From: Diabrotica undecimpunctata
Lineage: Eukaryota; Arthropoda; Insecta; Coleoptera; Chrysomelidae
Assembly: GCF_040954645.1 (NCBI RefSeq)
Contig: NC_092806.1
Coordinates: 77,439,141 to 77,503,140, forward strand
Direction: 5' to 3'
DNA: 64,000 nt
A program made the translations under genes and the position numbers. Under the pieces are notes generated by a model. That model searched no databases. It was not told the DNA's origin and saw only the letters and a program-made list of their open reading frames with translations. The number at the start of each line of letters is the position of its first letter. Position 1 is the first letter of the stretch. Of the stretch, positions 23,040 through 33,716 are shown piece by piece.

Positions 23040-23600
23040 ACGAAAATATAGATTAAATCGACATGGAATCACGTCCAATATCTGCGGTTTTCGTTTGACA
23101 AGAGGGAGACCCTGGATTTCCAAAATTACCTTTTAAATATACATAATAAATCGGGTAGTATACTATCAAACATTTATTGTGAAGAAATGTTTTCTTGGCT
23201 TTTTGAAATATGAAGATCTTTTAATTTAGTATTCAATAAAACAAAAGATAAATATGCCTAAAAAATATCATTTATCGGCTCTAAAATTTGGTTGGATAAT
23301 ATGAAAACCGTTTTGTTTATGAACTTTATAAAATAAATAAAATATATTTTGGGTCCATAAATTGAGATTTTGGCAGGATAATATTTATAAAATACATTTT
23401 CAATTAAAGACAGTTATTTCTTTAGTGATACCTTTATAAATAAATCGTTAAGAAAATTCCTAAAAATATACTGGCCTGATAAAATCGTAAACGCAGAACT
23501 ATGGAGAAGAACGGAACAAGAGAAAGAACAGTCACGATTAAGAGAAGGAAATGAAAATGGATTGAACATACACTAGGGAAAGACCAAAATAATATAACTC
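23040..23600. other. AT-rich spacer, no gene
   Basis: No similarity recognised; lies between inverted repeat C and the 3' end of the next LINE. Confidence 0.3.
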
Positions 23601-25330
23601 GTTCTCTTCTCGTTTCCCCATTACTGAGGATCGTGATTTCTTCCAATATTCCTAACAATTTTTCTCCATTGGTATCTATCTTCAGCTGCCATGAGAGCTT
23701 CGCAGAATGAGTTTCCAGCTGAATTCTTAATTTGGTTGGACCATCTAGTTGGTGTTCGTCCTCTTGATCTTCTCCTCGGAACGTTTCCAGAAACAATTAA
23801 TCTGTCCAAACTATCGTCACCTCTGCGAACCACGTGACAGAATACATTGCAGACATATTGTGGACACCCTTTTTTTAATCTTAAGTTGGTTTAGAATAGA
23901 AACGTTTCAATTTTTTCGCCAGTCTTATTTTGATATTTTAAGAGATATATCTGTTTTTCCAAACTTTAGTTAGGCGACTCATCGCATTTTTTGCCATACC
24001 AATACGTCTCCGAACTTCTGCTTCACAGTTACCATCGTTAGTTATAATAGACCCGAGATAAAGGAACAAAACTGTCCACTATCTGGTATTCCTGTAACAT
24101 GTTAGTCATTTGAATAGTGTGTGGAATCTGTCGACCACCATTATTTTTGTCTTAGCTTTATTGATTTTCAGCCCAACTTTATTGCTTTCGTACTCAAGTC
24201 TTTACAGGAGATTAAACATTTCTTGCTCATTTGCTGCTATAAGTGTAGTGTCATCAGCAAATCTTCAATTGGAGATTTTCCTACCAGCCACTGTTACTCC
24301 ACCGGCCCATCCATCTAAATCTAACCTCATGACATGTTCACCATAAATGTTGAATAAGTCAGGTGAGAACACGCATCCATGTCTAACACCACTCTCGGTC
24401 TTCATTGATTTCAGAACTTCCGATCTAGTCGTTCTATTGCTATATTGGACTGGTACAGATTTTTAATAAGTGTCACCAGGTGCATTGGTGTGCCCATTTC
24501 TATTAAAATGGACTACAGATTTATCCAACTTACACAATCAAATGCCTTTTGGTAGTCAACGAAGCATATAATCATAAGTACTTGAAACTCTCTAGACTTT
24601 TCAATGAGTTGTCTCAGGTTCAGGATTTGTTCCCGTGTACCTTCACCCTTTACAAACCCCGCTTGTTCCTGAGGTATTTGTTAATGTAGATAGGTTTTTA
24701 ATCTGTTTTTGATGATATGCAATAACAAACTAGCATGTGTTATTAGTGACAATGTGCGGTAGTTTTCACATCTAGTAGAAGTTTCTTTTTTGTGTAGCGG
24801 GATATAAATTGAGGTACACTGTAGTATTTCACATGATATTGAATCAATGCCTGGGGATTTATTTCTCTTTAGCGATTTAATTGCATCTTTGACTTTAGCG
24901 AGTAAGACAGTGGGTTCTCTAGGGTAGTCTGAGGGCCATTGATTTTCTGCTGGTACCTCGTTATTTTTATATAGCTCGCCACAGTAGTTTTGCCATGTTT
25001 CCAATATTTTCGTCAGTATCGGTCTTTAGATTACCTTCTTTATCTATTACAGACCACGTTTGAGATTTAAATTCTCTGGTAAGGAATTTGATCTTCTGAA
25101 ATAAATCTCTCGGTTCATTTTGACAGCCCTATTCCTCTATCTCTCTGCATATTTGAGAGATGTAATCAGCTTTGTCTTTGCGGCACTGTTTTCTGATTTC
25201 TTTCGATTCTGTATTCTCTGTATTCATCGTTTGTTGCGTATCTAGTTTTATGTTCTTTTCTGCGTTGAATCACAGTCTACGTATTATCGGATATTCACGG
25301 CTTACGACCCGTGAAAACCTCTGCCCCGCA
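23600..25330 (-). pseudogene. LINE pseudogene: linker, reverse transcriptase and C-terminal domain
   Basis: Minus strand, most of one ORF2 in broken frames. From 25200: a linker with EIRKQCRKDKADYISQICRE; METWQNYCGELY at 25004; IKSLKRNKSPGIDSISCEIL (about 24870); a gap; then NYRTLSLITHASLLLHIIKN (about 24750), a GFVKGEGTREQILNLRQLIE block (about 24660-24600), motif A CFVDYQKAFD (about 24570-24540), [20 protein letters not shown] (about 24400-24340), FADDTTLIAA (about 24265-24235), and the C-terminus VVRRGDDSLDRLIVSGNVPR plus RSRGRTPTRW (23833-23740). The ADD active site survives; stops and shifts inactivate it. Confidence 0.82.
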
Positions 25331-25432
25331 GTCTTTTGCAGCCTAGATTATCTTATCTTTGAGGTAGTTCCAAGTGCTCTCAGGGTCACTACCTACTTGG
25401 TATAAAGAAAGAACTTCTAGGTTTTGTTGGAA

Positions 25433-25435
<3 letters not shown>

Positions 25436-25531
<96 letters not shown>

Positions 25532-25542
25532 GGGAGAGAGAG
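25436..25542. repeat. Compound (TA)n(GA)n microsatellite
   Basis: About 22 TA units (25436-25480) pass directly into about 30 mostly GA units (25481-25542) with three interruptions near the end. Confidence 0.97.
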
Positions 25543-27299
25543 ATCTTCAAATTAAAAAAAAAACAAAATTCAATGTTTAAAGGAAACAGACTATAAAAAA
25601 TATAATTTGTAACGATAAGAATAAATAATATAGATAAGGAATTTTTGAAGAATATTATTATGTTATAAGGAATCAAAATTTATAAAAAACGGAATGTTTA
25701 ATAGGGACAATTCTCATTACTGGAGCGAAGCAAATCAACATTTAACAAGAGTACGTGGTTTTCAGGGGCAATGGGATTTTAATGTATTTTGTGCGATCAG
25801 AGACAATCAGGTTGTAGCTTTCAAATTTTATGATGGTAACTTAACTACTTTTTTAGGTGAAAGATATCTCAATATATAAAGTAAATATACACAATCTTCA
25901 TTATTTGTCATCTTTACCATTAAACCACAATTAACTCCACGAGTAATAACTTTAGGTATAGGAAATGTTATTTGAAAGACGACTGATTTCTTTTGTAATA
26001 AAATTATTTATTGTCTTACTGTAGGTTGAAGTTTAAAGAAATAGCGTATTATTTGTGAACACCCTGTTTTTTTTAGAAATTCGATTTCGATGTAAATTAC
26101 TAAGAGGACGTTACCTACTCTTTGTGTACAAAAGTTTAAAGGACATTAGGTTTGGAAACTGATGAGCTATTAACTTTGAAACGATTGTCCCTATCTATCG
26201 AAATTAAAAAAAAAATAACTTAAAAAATATGAAGTTTTGATCTATGGTACCTTATACAGATTTTATCTAGAATCTTACGCAGAATCTGAAAATGTTTAAT
26301 TTAAACTAAGTTGCTGCCCACTTGTATAACCGAAAGTGGCATAATATTTTCTTTAAGTTGTTCATAATTTGTAATCCCCATAATATTGTTTGTTTCCGAT
26401 ATATAGATAGTGTAAGCTCGTCGTGAAACACCCTGTATATATCCGATATAATGATATGGCCTGTTAATTTTCAATTTTTCTCTAATACTATAGTAAAAGA
26501 TATATTCAAATTGCAAAGTGACCCAAAAACGAAAAAAGTTTATTAGATTGCTAGAGATGTGCACACATTTTCGTTACGGCCCAAACAGTTAATTAATACA
26601 TGTATTTTCTAGCTCTCTGAAGAAAAATTAAAAAAAAAATGTAAAGTTTTAATTTTTAATTTTCTTAGTTCTATTTTAAAAGATTTTTACTATTACAAGA
26701 CCCATTTTACACGGATAAAGAATATATTCGTTGAAAATTTGTTAATGCTATAAATTTTCCTGCTATCAACTACCAAATATCGTTCTTGTTGTTAAATATA
26801 GTTTGGGCTATAGATTTTTACAATGTTAATAATACATTTTTTGGAATTGTATCACTTGTATTAATATATCAATTACGTTTTATTAAATTCTATATTTAAG
26901 ATTTGTATACTGAAAGTAGTATTACCATTTCAATTTAAAAAGGATCTCATTTCTAAGTAATTCCTTGTCCGAAAAATTGCTATTTTTATATTAACTGAAT
27001 TTTGACATTGTCTTTGTACAATTGTTGAATTTTCTGGAAATGTGATAAAAGAAAATTGATTTTACTTATTTCAGAATAATTGCCCCTTACCGCGGAATCA
27101 AAATTATCTACTGTTTATTAATTTAACAGAAATAGTTCTACAAAGTTTTTTGAAGTATTTGTTAAAAAAAAGTTTAAACGGTGCTAATTTGCCGGAACAA
27201 TTCACAGAAACTAAGTTAAGGGTATGAGCTTTTTGAACAGTATGTGAAGATGTAGAACAAGCAAATTATGGCATAATGAAGGCACTTAAAAAACGGAAA
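25543..27299. other. AT-rich region, no gene recognised
   Basis: No coding family seen. CACCCTGT occurs near 26061 and 26431; similar strings end many arthropod repeats, but I could not define an element. Confidence 0.3.
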
Positions 27300-27955
27300 G
27301 GGAGTGCTGCCCGACCGTCGTGAACCACAAAGAAAACTAAGCCAAAATATCAAAGAGCTAAAAGTAAAAGAAGACAGCTGACGGAAAATACGACTCAAAA
27401 CACAACACTGCAGATATAAAATAAAGATATCCACCGATCAATCCGAAAATACGTAAGAGAAAACAATACAAGAGAAATAACTAAATCAATTCAAGAAAAC
27501 AAAAGTTTTGAGGCGAAGTAGGAACAACATAGGCGACAAAAATATGTACAACATAAGAAACAAAGATGGAAACATTACTATGGATAGATCCGAAATCCTC
27601 GAGGTTGTCGAATCGTTTTATCGCGAAATGTATGACAGCACCGACGGAAGGCAAGATCAGCCCGTGTACAAAAGAACAAACCAGCGATCACAGTTAATGC
27701 CAGAAATAACACCATACGAAGTCAAAATGACACTTTTAGAAATGAAAAATAACAAATTCTCTAGCGATGACAGAGTAGTGATCGAGGCGATCAAACGAGG
27801 TGGAAATAAAATTATACAAGCTTTGGCCAAACTTTTCACCGAATGCATCTACCAAGGAAAACCCCTTCTCAATGGAACAATACAGTCATTGTTTTATTAC
27901 ACAAGCAAGTAGACATAAAAGATCTAAAAAAACTACCGTCCTATCATTTTGCTCT

Positions 27956-27957
<2 letters not shown>

Positions 27958-28021
<64 letters not shown>
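27958..28021. repeat. (TA)n microsatellite left of the SINE
   Basis: About 31 TA units between the LINE codons SHIY and the SINE. The native LINE sequence here probably read ACATATATA, the seed of the expansion. Confidence 0.95.
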
Positions 28022-28024
<3 letters not shown>

Positions 28025-28305
28025 CCTGCGTAGCGCAAGCGGTAGGATGCTTGCCTCGCAAGCCGGTGGTCCGGAGTTCGAATCCTACCGCCGACAAGAA
28101 CATCTAGACATTTTAAAAATGTCTATAGGCCCCAGGTCGACTCAGCCTGAATAAAAATGAGTACCTTGGGTAAAACCAGGGGTAATAATAGACGGTTGAA
28201 GCGTAGCACTGACCATGTTACCTTCCTTGTATACCGTAGGCCCTAGATATAGCAGACTACCCTGCTATACTCCCAAAGCCGCGACAGCGGTATAAAACGG
28301 GAGAC

Positions 28306-28310
<5 letters not shown>
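28022..28310 (+). mobile_element. Full-length tRNA-derived SINE, copy 1
   Basis: About 289 bp. The tRNA-like head has an A box (TAGCGCAAGCGG, about 28030) and a B box (GAGTTCGAATCC, about 28072), the internal RNA polymerase III promoter. A body shared with 48541-48834 follows, ending GGGAGACTATTA plus a TA tail. There is no acceptor-stem pairing, so it is not a tRNA gene. Both flanks are (TA)n, so its target duplication cannot be read. SINEs of this type are moved by LINE proteins; which LINE is not shown. Confidence 0.9.

Positions 28311-28371
<61 letters not shown>
28311..28371. repeat. (TA)n microsatellite right of the SINE
   Basis: About 30 TA units between the SINE tail and the continuation of the host LINE. 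Confidence 0.95.
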
Positions 28372-28375
<4 letters not shown>

Positions 28376-28571
28376 TCCCCAAAAATTATCAAAAAAAGAC
28401 TAGAGGCTAAGTTAGACTTCTGTCAGCCTATGAGAAAGCATTCGATACCATAAGCCAGCAGAAAATGTTAAAAGCATTGACATAATGCCGAATAGACCAT
28501 CGCTACACTAACATAATTAAATATATCTACCAAAGTGCCACAGCTAGCGTAAGACTATCTGAATAAGAAAC

Positions 28572-28734
28572 CAAATAAATTCTAATTACTATTTAAATGG
28601 GAATAAGCCACAATTAAAGGTTAAAATACGTTTATTGACGTTTCAATTTTCACTTCGGAAATCGTTCTCAAAATACAAACATTAGTTTAAAAATGCCACA
28701 AGAAAATAGCTTCAGAACAATACAAATAAATTCT
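28572..28734 (-). mobile_element. 139-bp insertion with 12-bp target duplication, possibly a Penelope-like terminal fragment
   Basis: CAAATAAATTCT lies at 28572-28583 and 28723-28734 around a 139-bp insert (28584-28722). Removing it brings LINE blocks AYEKAFD...SVRLSE and CIQRGVRQGD together. On the minus strand the insert reads TTTTGAGAACGATTTCCGAA, then GTGAAAATTGAAACGTC: a possible stem (GATTTCC/GAAAATT) followed by GAAAC-GTC. This resembles a degenerate hammerhead-ribozyme region of Penelope-like elements; that reading is inference. Confidence 0.6.
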
Positions 28735-29117
28735 GTATACAGCGAGGAGTACGGCAAGGAGACATCGTCTCTCCATAGCTATTCACGGTGCTTTTAGAAC
28801 ATACTGGTAAGAAAGCAAATCTGAAGGAGTATCGTATCAAGATAAAAGAAGAGAAGCTCAGTCATTTGGGATGACATTGTCTTTATAGCCGATCGTATGG
28901 ATGATTCAATAATAATGTTGTAAAAATTATATCATGCTTCCCTGGAGGTCGTTCTAAAGATTAACATGAACAGGACGTAAATAATGACTAATCTGTTGCT
29001 AAATCGAAATATTGCTGTTTATGGAAGGGATATTGTGCAGATTGAATAATAGAAGTACTTAAAACATGAAATTCTGTTGGGCAGAGATAACCAGACATGT
29101 GAACTCCCATTTCGCAT

Positions 29118-30272
29118 CCATCCCATCCATCCAATGGCGCTACAGCCCAAATCGGGCCTTGGCCTCCTTCAACAGGCTTCTCCAACCATCTCTATTTACC
29201 GCTGTTCTTTTCCATGAACGCGTTCCCAGGCAGTTCCTGGCATCCTCATCGACTTCATCTTCCCATCTCTTTTTAGGTCTTCCAACAGGTCTTTTTCCCT
29301 GCATTCTTGCATTTAATAATTTTCTGGGGATTCTATTCTCATGCATGCGGACCACGTGCCCTGCCCATCGTAATCTCTGCAGTTTAGTATGTTGTGCTAG
29401 AGTTGGTTCGCTATATTGCTCGTATATTTCTCTATTGTACCTAATTCGCCAGTTGTTGTTTTCACTTATTGGGCCCAGGATCCTACGTAATATTTTTCTT
29501 TCAAACACATCTAATGCATTGGCAGATTTCTGTGTCACCACCCATGTTTCGCAACCATAACTTACTATGGGCCTGATTATTGTTTTATAGACCCGGAGTT
29601 TTGTTTTCCGGTGTACGTCTCGCGATTTGAATATGTGGCCCATCGCGAAATAGGCTTTATTTGCCAGCACAAGCCTTCTATTTATTTCCGGATCTTCTTC
29701 ATTGCTTGTGACCAGATCCATTCCTAGGTATGTGAATCTATTTACATGTTCTATATCGTCAATAAAGTGTTGTTGCACCGGTCTATTTGATCTGGTTTGT
29801 ATGAGTAGTTTTGTTTTATTTGTATTTATTGCTAGCCCTACTGCTTCTGCACTCTGTTTCAACTCAACGTAGGTTTCTTCCGCTGCATTCATTGTTTTGC
29901 TCATTACGTTTATGTCATCTGCGTATGCTGCTAATTGGGTAGACTTGTTTGTAAGTATGTTATTTCCGCTCACCGTCAACCGTCTAATTACATATTCCAG
30001 AACAAGATTAAAGAGCGTTGGAACTAGTCCGTCGCCTTGTTTCAGTCCTTGCGTTATCGTAAACGCATCAGTGATCTGTCCCTGAATACATACCTGTGCT
30101 TCTGTTTCTGTCATTGTCATTTGCACTAGTCGTATTAATTTTGATGGTATGCCAAATTCTTTCAGTATATTAGGTAGAATTGTTCTATCTATTGAATCAT
30201 AGGCTTGTTTAAAATCTACAAAGAGATTGTAAACGTCCATGTCATAGTCCCATGCTTTGGCTAGTATTTGTT
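29118..30272 (-). mobile_element. 5'-truncated RTE-like LINE, recent insertion with 13-bp target duplication
   Basis: TCCCATTTCGCAT flanks both ends (29105-29117 and 30273-30285). The element runs minus-strand from 30272 to its 3' end at 29118, has almost no 3' UTR and ends in a GGATGGATGGGATGGA tail. It inserted in the plus-strand LINE whose frame joins across it (DNQTCEL before, then RIG after). Confidence 0.93.
29140..30272 (-). CDS. RTE-like reverse transcriptase, C-terminal part, uninterrupted
   Basis: About 377 codons open to a stop at 29140-29142. Motif A FVDFKQAYDSIDR, motif B GLKQGDGLVPTLFN, motif C AYADDINVM, then NRFTYLGMDLV, YGCETWVV and the C-terminal RLRWAGHVVRM, GRPKKRWEDEV, LLKEAKARFGL. 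The catalytic Asp residues of motifs A and C are present. The endonuclease and the first RT fingers are absent because of 5' truncation. The in-frame ATG at 30285 lies in the target duplication, so it is not the native start. No frameshift anywhere: the youngest LINE copy in the window, but it cannot move itself without an endonuclease. Confidence 0.93.
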
Positions 30273-30285
30273 TCCCATTTCGCAT

Positions 30286-30605
30286 AGGATATTATTATTA
30301 AATTAAACTACGTATTTAAACCGGATCTAGACATATGCCTTAAAAGGAAAATCTTTGACCAGTGTGTGTTACCTGTACTCACTTATGGAGCGGAAACAAT
30401 AACACTCACAAAAAAGGTAGTGATTAAGATTCGTGTGACTCAGAGGGCTATGGAGCGCCAGATGTTGGGTGTCTCTCTCTTAGAGACCGAATCCCAAACG
30501 AAGAAATACGTCGTAGAACAAAAACAACAGACGCTATCGAAAAAATCGCCTGATTAAAATAGAATTGGGCAGGATACGTCGCCAGATTATCTGACAACCG
30601 ATGGA
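30286..30605 (+). pseudogene. LINE ORF2 pseudogene, last part continuing from 29104
   Basis: Resumes the host LINE after the RTE insertion: ICLKRKIFDQCVLPVLTYGA, then ETITLTKKVVIKIRVTQRAM, ERQMLGVSLLETES and, after a frame change, AGYVARLSDNRW. Similarity stops at about 30605, so the 3' end is lost. Confidence 0.82.
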
Positions 30606-30899
30606 CAAAATCTTTTTCTCTATATTTCTTCTCTTTTCTTTCAAAAAGTAGGGTTTTAAGATAACAAATTACAGAAAAAACACTCCATTATTGTTTAACA
30701 CTAAGCTACGCTGTGCGCATGCGTACTTGTGTCAGTGTGACTCAGCTCCAATAGCAAATTGTGGAAAATAATATTGATTTTTAATTTCATGAACTTCAAA
30801 TCTGTATTTAATTGGAGGGTCGGGATAACGTACGATGCAATTTGTAGGACAACGTGGTTGTTAAATTACGTAAATATTAACTAATCAATTGAATAACAA
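30606..30899. other. Spacer, no gene
   Basis: No family recognised between the LINE end and the tandem duplication. Confidence 0.3.
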
Positions 30900-31338
30900 A
30901 TCAGCTGGTTAGTAAATATTTTTCATGGCCTCGTTATGATACATGTTAAAAAGGAGGACTCTTTGATAAAACCTTGCATTTTGTAGGACAAACATTTTTT
31001 CGGTTAATTTAGATAATTATCTTGAGAATTAACAAAAAACCCTTTTAGTAATAAATTTTTGACAATCGTAAAATAAACATATTATATCCCTGCTACCCCT
31101 GTTAAAATATATATTAATTAATTAACAGAAAAAAAATCAGCTTGTTAGTAATTATTTTTCATGACCTTGTTAATGATACAGGTTGGAAAGGGGGGACTCT
31201 TTGATAAAACCTTGCATTTTGTAGGACAAATATTTGTTCAGCTAATTTAATTAATTATCTTGAGAATTAACAAAAAAACGGAGTTAGCAATAAATTTTTG
31301 AAAATCGTTAAATCAACATATGTCATCCCTCCCCTATT
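30900..31338 (+). repeat. Two-copy tandem duplication, period about 236 bp
   Basis: 30900-31100 and 31136-31338 share, in order, ATCAGCTGGTTAGTAA-type starts, TTTTTCATG, GACTCTTTGATAAAACCTTG, CATTTTGTAGGACAAA, AATTATCTTGAGAATTAACA and AATAAATTTTTG. The copies differ at many positions. Confidence 0.8.
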
Positions 31339-31380
31339 AGTTACAACAAACGGAAATTGTGTACCCCTTTACAAAATTTC

Positions 31381-31686
31381 TGCCGTATTAATAAAAAGTG
31401 CCTTTAACTTTATTTATTTTGGAACTGTTATAAAATTATTCCTTCTTAAGGATGTCGCTATTATTTTCCATAAAAGATTTCCGCGACCTGTCACACGGGG
31501 TCAAAAATTACCATTAAATATTTATTTTCAACTATCCTTGATAACTCTTTTAAATAAGCCGCAATAACGGTACCGACGTAATGCCGCAAAGTTTCGTTAT
31601 CAAGGCTCAACTAAGAAACTACCAAGTAGCAATGGTACTTTAGCCACGTAATTTTTTGTATAAATTCGTCCAAATTCTTAAATCTT
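31381..31686 (+). repeat. Direct repeat D, first copy (about 306 bp)
   Basis: Collinear with 32973-33284: both have TTATAAAATTATTCCTTCTT, AAGGATGTCGCTATTATTTT, AATGCCGCAAAGTTTCGTTA and ACCAAGTAGCAATGGTACTT. Unknown interspersed repeat; no coding content. Confidence 0.85.
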
Positions 31687-31893
31687 TAAACAGTTTTACG
31701 ACTCGTCAAAATAAAGCTACTCACGAAAAATGAGCTGTTAGTAATAAATCGTGAAAATGGACTTGGGATCCCGGGCTATATTTTCTTTTGGTGGATTTGC
31801 ATTGGGTGGAACTTCCAATGAAACACCAACCAAAAGACATAAAAAAGATAACCCGACAAAAAATAAATAATAGATTCTCTTACCTTGTTGGTT

Positions 31894-31910
31894 GGGGGGG
31901 GGGGGGGGGG
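31894..31910. repeat. Poly(G) run
   Basis: Seventeen consecutive G after TTGGTT, an unusual G tract in AT-rich DNA. Confidence 0.9.
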
Positions 31911-32601
31911 AGAATTTCCCCATTTTCCTTTCCTGTGCTATACCTCGTATAGTTGAGTAATGCAGTATAGTACTCTGTGGAAATTTCGGACTATCTTTAA
32001 GCTACATTGAATAAATAACAAGTCCTCATTATTATAAAAAATAAATATCATCCGCAACCGCAATAAAGTACTAGAGATGCTCTGGTTTGAGTTTACTTGA
32101 CCATCTAAGAAAGGAAACTATAAGAGAAGGAATGAAAGGGAACACGATCATGGATAATATACTTGTAGCTGCAAAACAGTTAAAATGGTAGGAGTACATG
32201 TGACGAATGAACGAAGATAGAATCAAAGATTGGGAATTAAAACAAGACATACGCTACTATTATAAACTAACTACATAAGTTCCGATTGGGAACTAACAAC
32301 ACAAAGAAATAAACGAGGAAGGACAAGAAAAAAACGATATAAAAAATGATGGCGCATAGTATCGCTTTTAAATCATTTTTTATAAGATGACTATTTTTGA
32401 AGAGTATCACGACTAAACTTTTGAATAGTAACAGTAGATAACTTTAATTCTGTGAAATTTAAAAATAATCTATATTTGATGCTAATCTCTGTATTGATAA
32501 ATATTGTAAAAATTAATATATGTACATAATGGAATAAAATAGCTGTTTTCATACGAAAAATGTTCTTTTATTTTTACGAATTTTTATGTTACCTGTAAAA
32601 A

Positions 32602-32706
32602 ATGAATCTTCCAGAAAAGCTTTCTGTAGCTTAGATGTGTGTAAAACAGTTTAACAGACTGCCCTTCATTTATCTAAGGTACAGCAAGCTTTTCTGGAAA
32701 ATTCAT
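32602..32706. repeat. 105-bp hairpin with 35-bp arms
   Basis: 32602-32636 and 32672-32706 are inverted copies with three mismatches (core CCAGAAAAGCTT). Short foldback or MITE-like; no target duplication identified. Confidence 0.75.
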
Positions 32707-32972
32707 TTTACATTTAATTATGACTAGCGCGTAGAAAACAATAATCGTTAAATGGTTTTCATGTAATGCCATCAGAGTAGATGGCGTCTTTGTAAGCTAT
32801 CACTGCAGCGTAAAAATAGATACATACACCGTGATGGTCTCTGCGTTTTAGTATGTAGATACTTGCACTTATATTATATGAATATGGGTAATAACTTTGA
32901 ACGTTAACATGCTGATATTTTGTAACGTATCAAAAAGCCGCAATGTTACAATTTCTCAAAATATTTTTTTTC

Positions 32973-33284
32973 TGCCCTATTAATAAAAACTGCCTTTACC
33001 CCTATTTATTTTGGAACTATTATAAAATTATTCCTTCTTAAGGATGTCGCTATTATTTTCCATAAAAGAGTACCGCAACCTGCCACACATGGTCTAAAAA
33101 TAACCGTTAAATATTTATTTTTAACTAACCTTGATAACTCTTTTAAATAAAGCGCAAAAACGCTACCGCCATAATGCCGCAAAGTTTCGTTATCAAAGCT
33201 CAACTAACAAGTAACTACCAAGTAGCAATGGTACTTTATCCATATATTTTTTTGTATAAATTCGTCGAAATTCTTAAATCTTAT
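32973..33284 (+). repeat. Direct repeat D, second copy
   Basis: See the first copy at 31381; starts TGCCCTATTAATAAAAACTG and ends AATTCTTAAATCTT. Confidence 0.85.
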
Positions 33285-33716
33285 CATACCAATTTGAAAG
33301 CAAGGTGTAAACATTCTCTTCTTTATCGTTATACTTCTTGTTACTTCGCAAATCTTATTTCTGCATTTTCTTGTTTATTGAGGATTCTAGTTCGGGACGA
33401 TCTTTGTAGTTCGGAACGATCTTCCTAGTTAGGGATGATCTTCCTAGGATTCCCTAGTTCTCTTAAGTTAAATAAAACTACAAAACAGTTTTAATATGAT
33501 ATAACAAAAAAACTAAGTGTAACTAACAGTAAAGTAAGCAGCACATTGGGACGCAGGTGACACAGCTGACGCAGTGCAGGGCTGGCTACACAGGTCAGAA
33601 AATATACGTGTCACGCAGTGTGAGCGCATATTTGGAAGCAGTTTTCTCGAAAATTTTGAGGTGCGAATATCGAATATATTATATGAACATAGAAAGAGAA
33701 TTTTATAATTTAAATA

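Larger units (their letters stand above)
27300..29104 (+). pseudogene. LINE ORF2 pseudogene, first part (carries three nested insertions)
   Basis: Readable blocks: the pre-RT linker DGNITMDRSEILEVVESFYREM (about 27566-27630); RT fingers EVKMTLLEMKNNKFSSDD and VIEAIKRGGNKIIQALAKLF (27718-27840); NYRPIILLSHIY (about 27932-27960); then, after a TA/SINE insertion, PKIIKKRLEAKLD (about 28380-28420); motif A AYEKAFDTI (near 28430); a 139-bp insertion; CIQRGVRQGDIVSP (about 28733-28775); DDIVFIADRMDD (28868-28903); and YGRDIVQIE (about 29020-29045). The ORF then meets a minus-strand RTE insertion at 29105 and resumes at 30286. Frameshifts and a deletion before motif A show it is dead. Confidence 0.82.

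Noticed and set aside
28022..28095. tRNA gene (A and B boxes present)
   Set aside because: No acceptor stem, and a shared 290-bp body follows in a second copy with its own target duplication; it is a SINE head.
30276..30285. ATG at 30285 as the start of the RTE reverse transcriptase
   Set aside because: The ATG and next three codons fall in the target duplication belonging to the host LINE.
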